Below are positions 61,671-64,000 of a DNA stretch of 64,000 nt, one piece after another (the stretch's first letter is position 1; each line of letters opens with the position of its first letter). The position numbers were made by a program, and so were the translations under genes. Under the pieces are notes generated by a model. That model was given only the letters and a program-made list of their open reading frames with translations. It had not been told where the DNA came from and searched no databases. Origin of the DNA: Streptomyces sp. SCSIO 30461 (GTDB taxonomy: Bacteria; Actinomycetota; Actinomycetes; Streptomycetales; Streptomycetaceae); NCBI RefSeq assembly GCF_037023745.1, contig NZ_CP146101.1, positions 7,810,501-7,874,500 of the forward strand. The letters are read 5' to 3'.

Positions 61671-63170
61671 TCAGCCGAAGCAGTTGGGGACGGGGTTGGT
61701 CCCGGTGGCCTGGCAGTTGGTGGGGACGTTGTCGATGATCCTGACCTTGCCGTTGGTGGTGACGGTGCCCTCGTTGTGGACGCCGCCGGCCTCCTCGTCG
61801 GAGATGTTGCCGGTCACCTTGGTGTCGGTCAGGTTGACCGTGCCGTTGTCGATGTAGATGCCGCCTCCGCTTTGGCCGTTGCCGGGTGCCTGGTTGTCGT
61901 GGATCTTGCTGTTCCGGAACACGACGGGGTTGTCGTCGCTGGTGAACACGTAGACACCGCCGCCGTCGCTATCGGTCGCGACATTGCCGTAGATCTTGGT
62001 GTTGTCGATCACCGCCGCGTTGTTCAGGCCGAGGCCGCCACCGCCGCCGCTGCTCGCGGTGTTGTACGCGATCGTGCTGTCGCGGACGTACAGCGAGTCA
62101 TCGGTGTAGATACCACCGCCGCCGTAGGCGAAGTTGTGCACGACGGCGCTCTTCTCGACCTCGGAGACGCCGGAGGCGTTGTAGAGGGCGCCTCCCGCGT
62201 TGCCGTAGTTGTAGGAGAGCAGGCTCTTCTTGACCTTGATCGTGCCGCCGTCGTTGAAGAGGGCGGCGTAGCCGTCGTTGGGGTCGCTGATGTTGCCGGT
62301 GATCTTGGAGTCGGTGATCTCCAGCTTGCCCTCTTCGTTGTAGACGGCGGCGCCGTCCTCGCCCGTGTTCTTGCTGAGGGTGCTGTGGCGGATGGTGGTG
62401 ATGCCCTGGTTGTAGATGGCACCGCCGTCCGAGTTCTCGAGGTTGGTGGAGTTGCGGTCGAGGGTGACGTGGTCGAGGTCGAGACGGCCCGCCGCGGCCA
62501 CCCTGATACCGCCGCCCTCGCTCCCTTGAGAGCTGAGTTTGCCGCGGGTGATCGTGAGGTGGCTGAGCTTCAGATCGCCACCGACTCCGACCTCGAAGAT
62601 CCGGAAGTCGTCCCCGTTGGCGGCGCGCTGGATGGTGGCACCGTTGCCGTGGATCGTGATCGGCTGGGTGATCTCCGGCAGACCGTTGTCGTCCTGGTTC
62701 GCCGTCAGCGTGTAGAGGCAGTCCTTCGCCAGGACCAGCTCCCCACCCCGCTCCGCATTCAGATCCACCAGGTTGGCGATCAGGTCGTTCGGGTCGCATT
62801 CCACATGCGTGGCGTCGGCATCGCCGTGGTGGCCGTACTTCTGTCCGTGTTTCTTGCCATCGCCCTTGCCACCCTTGTCGTGGCCGCCCTTTCCGCCCTT
62901 GCCGTGGTCGCCCTTGCCCTCGCCTCCCTTGCCTCCGCTGTCGCCCCCGCCGGCCGGCAGTCCCTTGCCGTCCACGGGCGCGGTGGCCTGCCGCGCCCCG
63001 GCCGCCGTCTCACGGTGGCTGACAGCGGCGAACGTGGTGGTGGCCGCGACCGTCGCGAAACCGGCCGCCGCGAGTACGGCCAACTTCCAGTGACGGCTCA
63101 GCACCGCCGTCACTGACCGGCGCGACTCGTCCGCGCTCGCGTCGGCGCCTGTGTCCTGTGCTTCAGACAT
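61671..63170 (-). CDS. Secreted right-handed beta-helix protein E (inverted copy)
   Basis: A 499-residue paralogue on the minus strand. Its start (MSEAQDTGADASADESRRSV, then TAVLSRHWKLAVLAAAGFAT) and linker (PVDGKGLPAGGGDSGGKGGE) match gene C, but THVECDPNDLIANLVDLNAE is unique, and the 3' half (AAVYNEEGKLEITDSKITGN, GGGGLGLNNAAVIDNTKIYG) is closest to D. It is therefore a mosaic. It ends KVRIIDNVPTNCQATG, PVPNCFG like the others. ATG 63170 has GAAGGAG upstream and the AT-rich box 64 bp before it. Confidence 0.85.
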   Translation of the reverse strand: MSEAQDTGADASADESRRSVTAVLSRHWKLAVLAAAGFATVAATTTFAAVSHRETAAGARQATAPVDGKGLPAGGGDSGGKGGEGKGDHGKGGKGGHDKGGKGDGKKHGQKYGHHGDADATHVECDPNDLIANLVDLNAERGGELVLAKDCLYTLTANQDDNGLPEITQPITIHGNGATIQRAANGDDFRIFEVGVGGDLKLSHLTITRGKLSSQGSEGGGIRVAAAGRLDLDHVTLDRNSTNLENSDGGAIYNQGITTIRHSTLSKNTGEDGAAVYNEEGKLEITDSKITGNISDPNDGYAALFNDGGTIKVKKSLLSYNYGNAGGALYNASGVSEVEKSAVVHNFAYGGGGIYTDDSLYVRDSTIAYNTASSGGGGGLGLNNAAVIDNTKIYGNVATDSDGGGVYVFTSDDNPVVFRNSKIHDNQAPGNGQSGGGIYIDNGTVNLTDTKVTGNISDEEAGGVHNEGTVTTNGKVRIIDNVPTNCQATGTNPVPNCFG

Positions 63171-63234
63171 ACGACGTAGCTCTCCTTCTGTGTGACAAGC
63201 CGTCAGTTGCTTCTGAATAGGGGAAGTAAGCCAG

Positions 63235-63268
63235 ATCAAATCACACGAAAAGCCAAAAATAGGACAAT
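63235..63268 (-). promoter_or_regulatory. AT-rich 34-bp box upstream of beta-helix gene E
   Basis: On the minus strand, ATTGTCCTATTTTTGGC then TTTTCGTGTGATTTGAT, 64 bp before ATG 63170. Confidence 0.65.
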
Positions 63269-63321
63269 CAGCTGTCGGCGTTTCGCCGTGTCACCTCTTC
63301 GGAGTCAGCGCATCCGAACAT

Positions 63322-63358
63322 GCGTCCGCCCCCGGCGTGGGGAGCCGGGGGCGGACGC
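63322..63358 (-). terminator. Hairpin after beta-helix gene F
   Basis: GCGTCCGCCCCCGGC at 63322-63336 pairs with GCCGGGGGCGGACGC at 63344-63358 around a 7-nt loop. Confidence 0.82.
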
Positions 63359-63386
63359 AGTCCGAGGCCGTGCGTGGTGGCTGCGG

Positions 63387-64000
63387 TCAGCCGAAGCAGT
63401 CGGGGACGGGGTTGGTCCCGGTGGCCTGGCAGTTGGTGGGGACGTTGTCGATGATTCTGACCTTGCCGTTGGTGGTGACGGTGCCGTTGTTCTGGACGCC
63501 GCCGGCCTCCCGGTCGGAGATGTTGCCGGTCACCTTGGTGTCGGTCAGATTGACCCTGCCACCGCTACTGATGGAGATACCGCCACCCGACAACCCGTTG
63601 CCGGGTGCCTGGTTGTCGTGGATCTCGCTGTTCCGGAACACCACGGTGTTGCCGGCGTTGGCGACGTGGGCACCACCGCCCTCGCTGTCGATCGCGACAT
63701 TGCCGTAGATCCTGGTGTTCTCGATCACCGCGGCATCGTTCAGGATGAGGCCGCCGCCATCGGCAGCCACGGTGTTGTGGGCCACGGTGCTGTCGCGCAC
63801 GTATACCGGGTCGTCGACATAGATGCCACCGCCGTAGTAGCCGAAGTTGTACGTGAAGGCGCTCTTCTCGACCTCGGCCACGCCCTCTCTGTTGTAGAGG
63901 CCGCCGCCGTAGTAGCCGTAGTTGTAGGAGAGCAGGCTCTTCTTGACCTTGGTCGTTCCGTTCTCGTTGTAGAGGGCGGGGTAGCCGAGGTCGGGGTCGT
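63387..64000 (-). CDS. Secreted right-handed beta-helix protein F (5' end beyond window)
   Basis: The C-terminal 203 residues of a sixth paralogue; the frame is open through the window edge. It reads GYPALYNENGTTKVKKSLLS, GGGLYNREGVAEVEKSAFTY, GGGIYVDDPVYVRDSTVAHN, and closes with KVRIIDNVPTNCQATG, PVPDCFG. It diverges more from B-E than they do from one another (NREGVAEV, SGGRVNLTD). The signal and linker lie off the edge. Confidence 0.85.
   Translation of the reverse strand, partial: DPDLGYPALYNENGTTKVKKSLLSYNYGYYGGGLYNREGVAEVEKSAFTYNFGYYGGGIYVDDPVYVRDSTVAHNTVAADGGGLILNDAAVIENTRIYGNVAIDSEGGGAHVANAGNTVVFRNSEIHDNQAPGNGLSGGGISISSGGRVNLTDTKVTGNISDREAGGVQNNGTVTTNGKVRIIDNVPTNCQATGTNPVPDCFG

Larger units (their letters stand above)
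55380..63170. repeat. Large inverted repeat: genes D and E with their 3' flanks
   Basis: Gene D core and 3' flank (about 55381-56610) and gene E core and 3' flank (about 61580-62830 on the other strand) are inverted copies with scattered differences, including the CACCGGCAGGGGC tract and the terminators. They face each other across about 5 kb. Confidence 0.8.

Overview
The window is high-GC chromosome from a streptomycete or close relative. Codon third positions are strongly G/C, GTG starts are common, TTA codons are rare, and several loci are Streptomyces-type: a WhiJ-like XRE/DUF397 pair, recR-ybaB next to lysC-asd, an ECF41-type sigma factor and GPP34. No species can be named.

Region 1 (1-9777) is an accessory island. 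It holds five co-directional restriction/defence genes: the 3' part of a DNA methyltransferase, an AIPR protein, a McrB-like AAA+ NTPase overlapping a McrC-like nuclease, and a DUF262-DUF1524 GmrSD/SspE-like enzyme. An IS110-family transposase follows. The island ends in 42 bp identical in layout to the 3' end of tRNA-Pro(CGG), which looks like an attR scar. A decayed PP2C phosphatase lies immediately outside.

Region 2 (10.5-30.2 kb) is rich in ion-transport and membrane genes: MarR, a membrane protein, a frameshifted nitroreductase, a CPA1 cation/proton antiporter, NhaA with a coupled small membrane protein, an AGCS symporter, a flotillin plus giant DUF3686-type ATPase operon, a two-RCK channel-like protein, and an SPFH-NfeD pair. 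The CPA1 antiporter and nhaA share a conserved 5' leader that looks like a cis-regulatory RNA.

Region 3 (30.3-49.3 kb) is mostly ordinary backbone: a lipoprotein, amidohydrolase, DoxX-like protein, S9 peptidase, SURF1-like protein, an ECF sigma with a membrane partner, asd and lysC (with an internal start for the beta subunit), DUF5063, recR, ybaB, SLATT, GntR, a class III aminotransferase, and DJ-1/MarR.

Region 4 (49.3-64.0 kb) is the most unusual part. Six paralogous secreted right-handed beta-helix proteins are present, four in tandem on + and two (the last cut by the window edge) on -. They carry Gly/Lys/Asp-rich linkers and a shared GGA-x-YN repeat core, and end in a conserved Cys-containing tail. 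The five with a visible upstream region share a 34-bp AT-rich box 64-71 bp before the start codon. Paralogues D and E are inverted copies, 3' terminators included, flanking about 5 kb of unrelated genes (VOC, GPP34, CapA, a WhiJ-like locus, sigma). The layout suggests recent duplication, gene conversion and possible inversion.

All calls come from reading the sequence; no database search was run.
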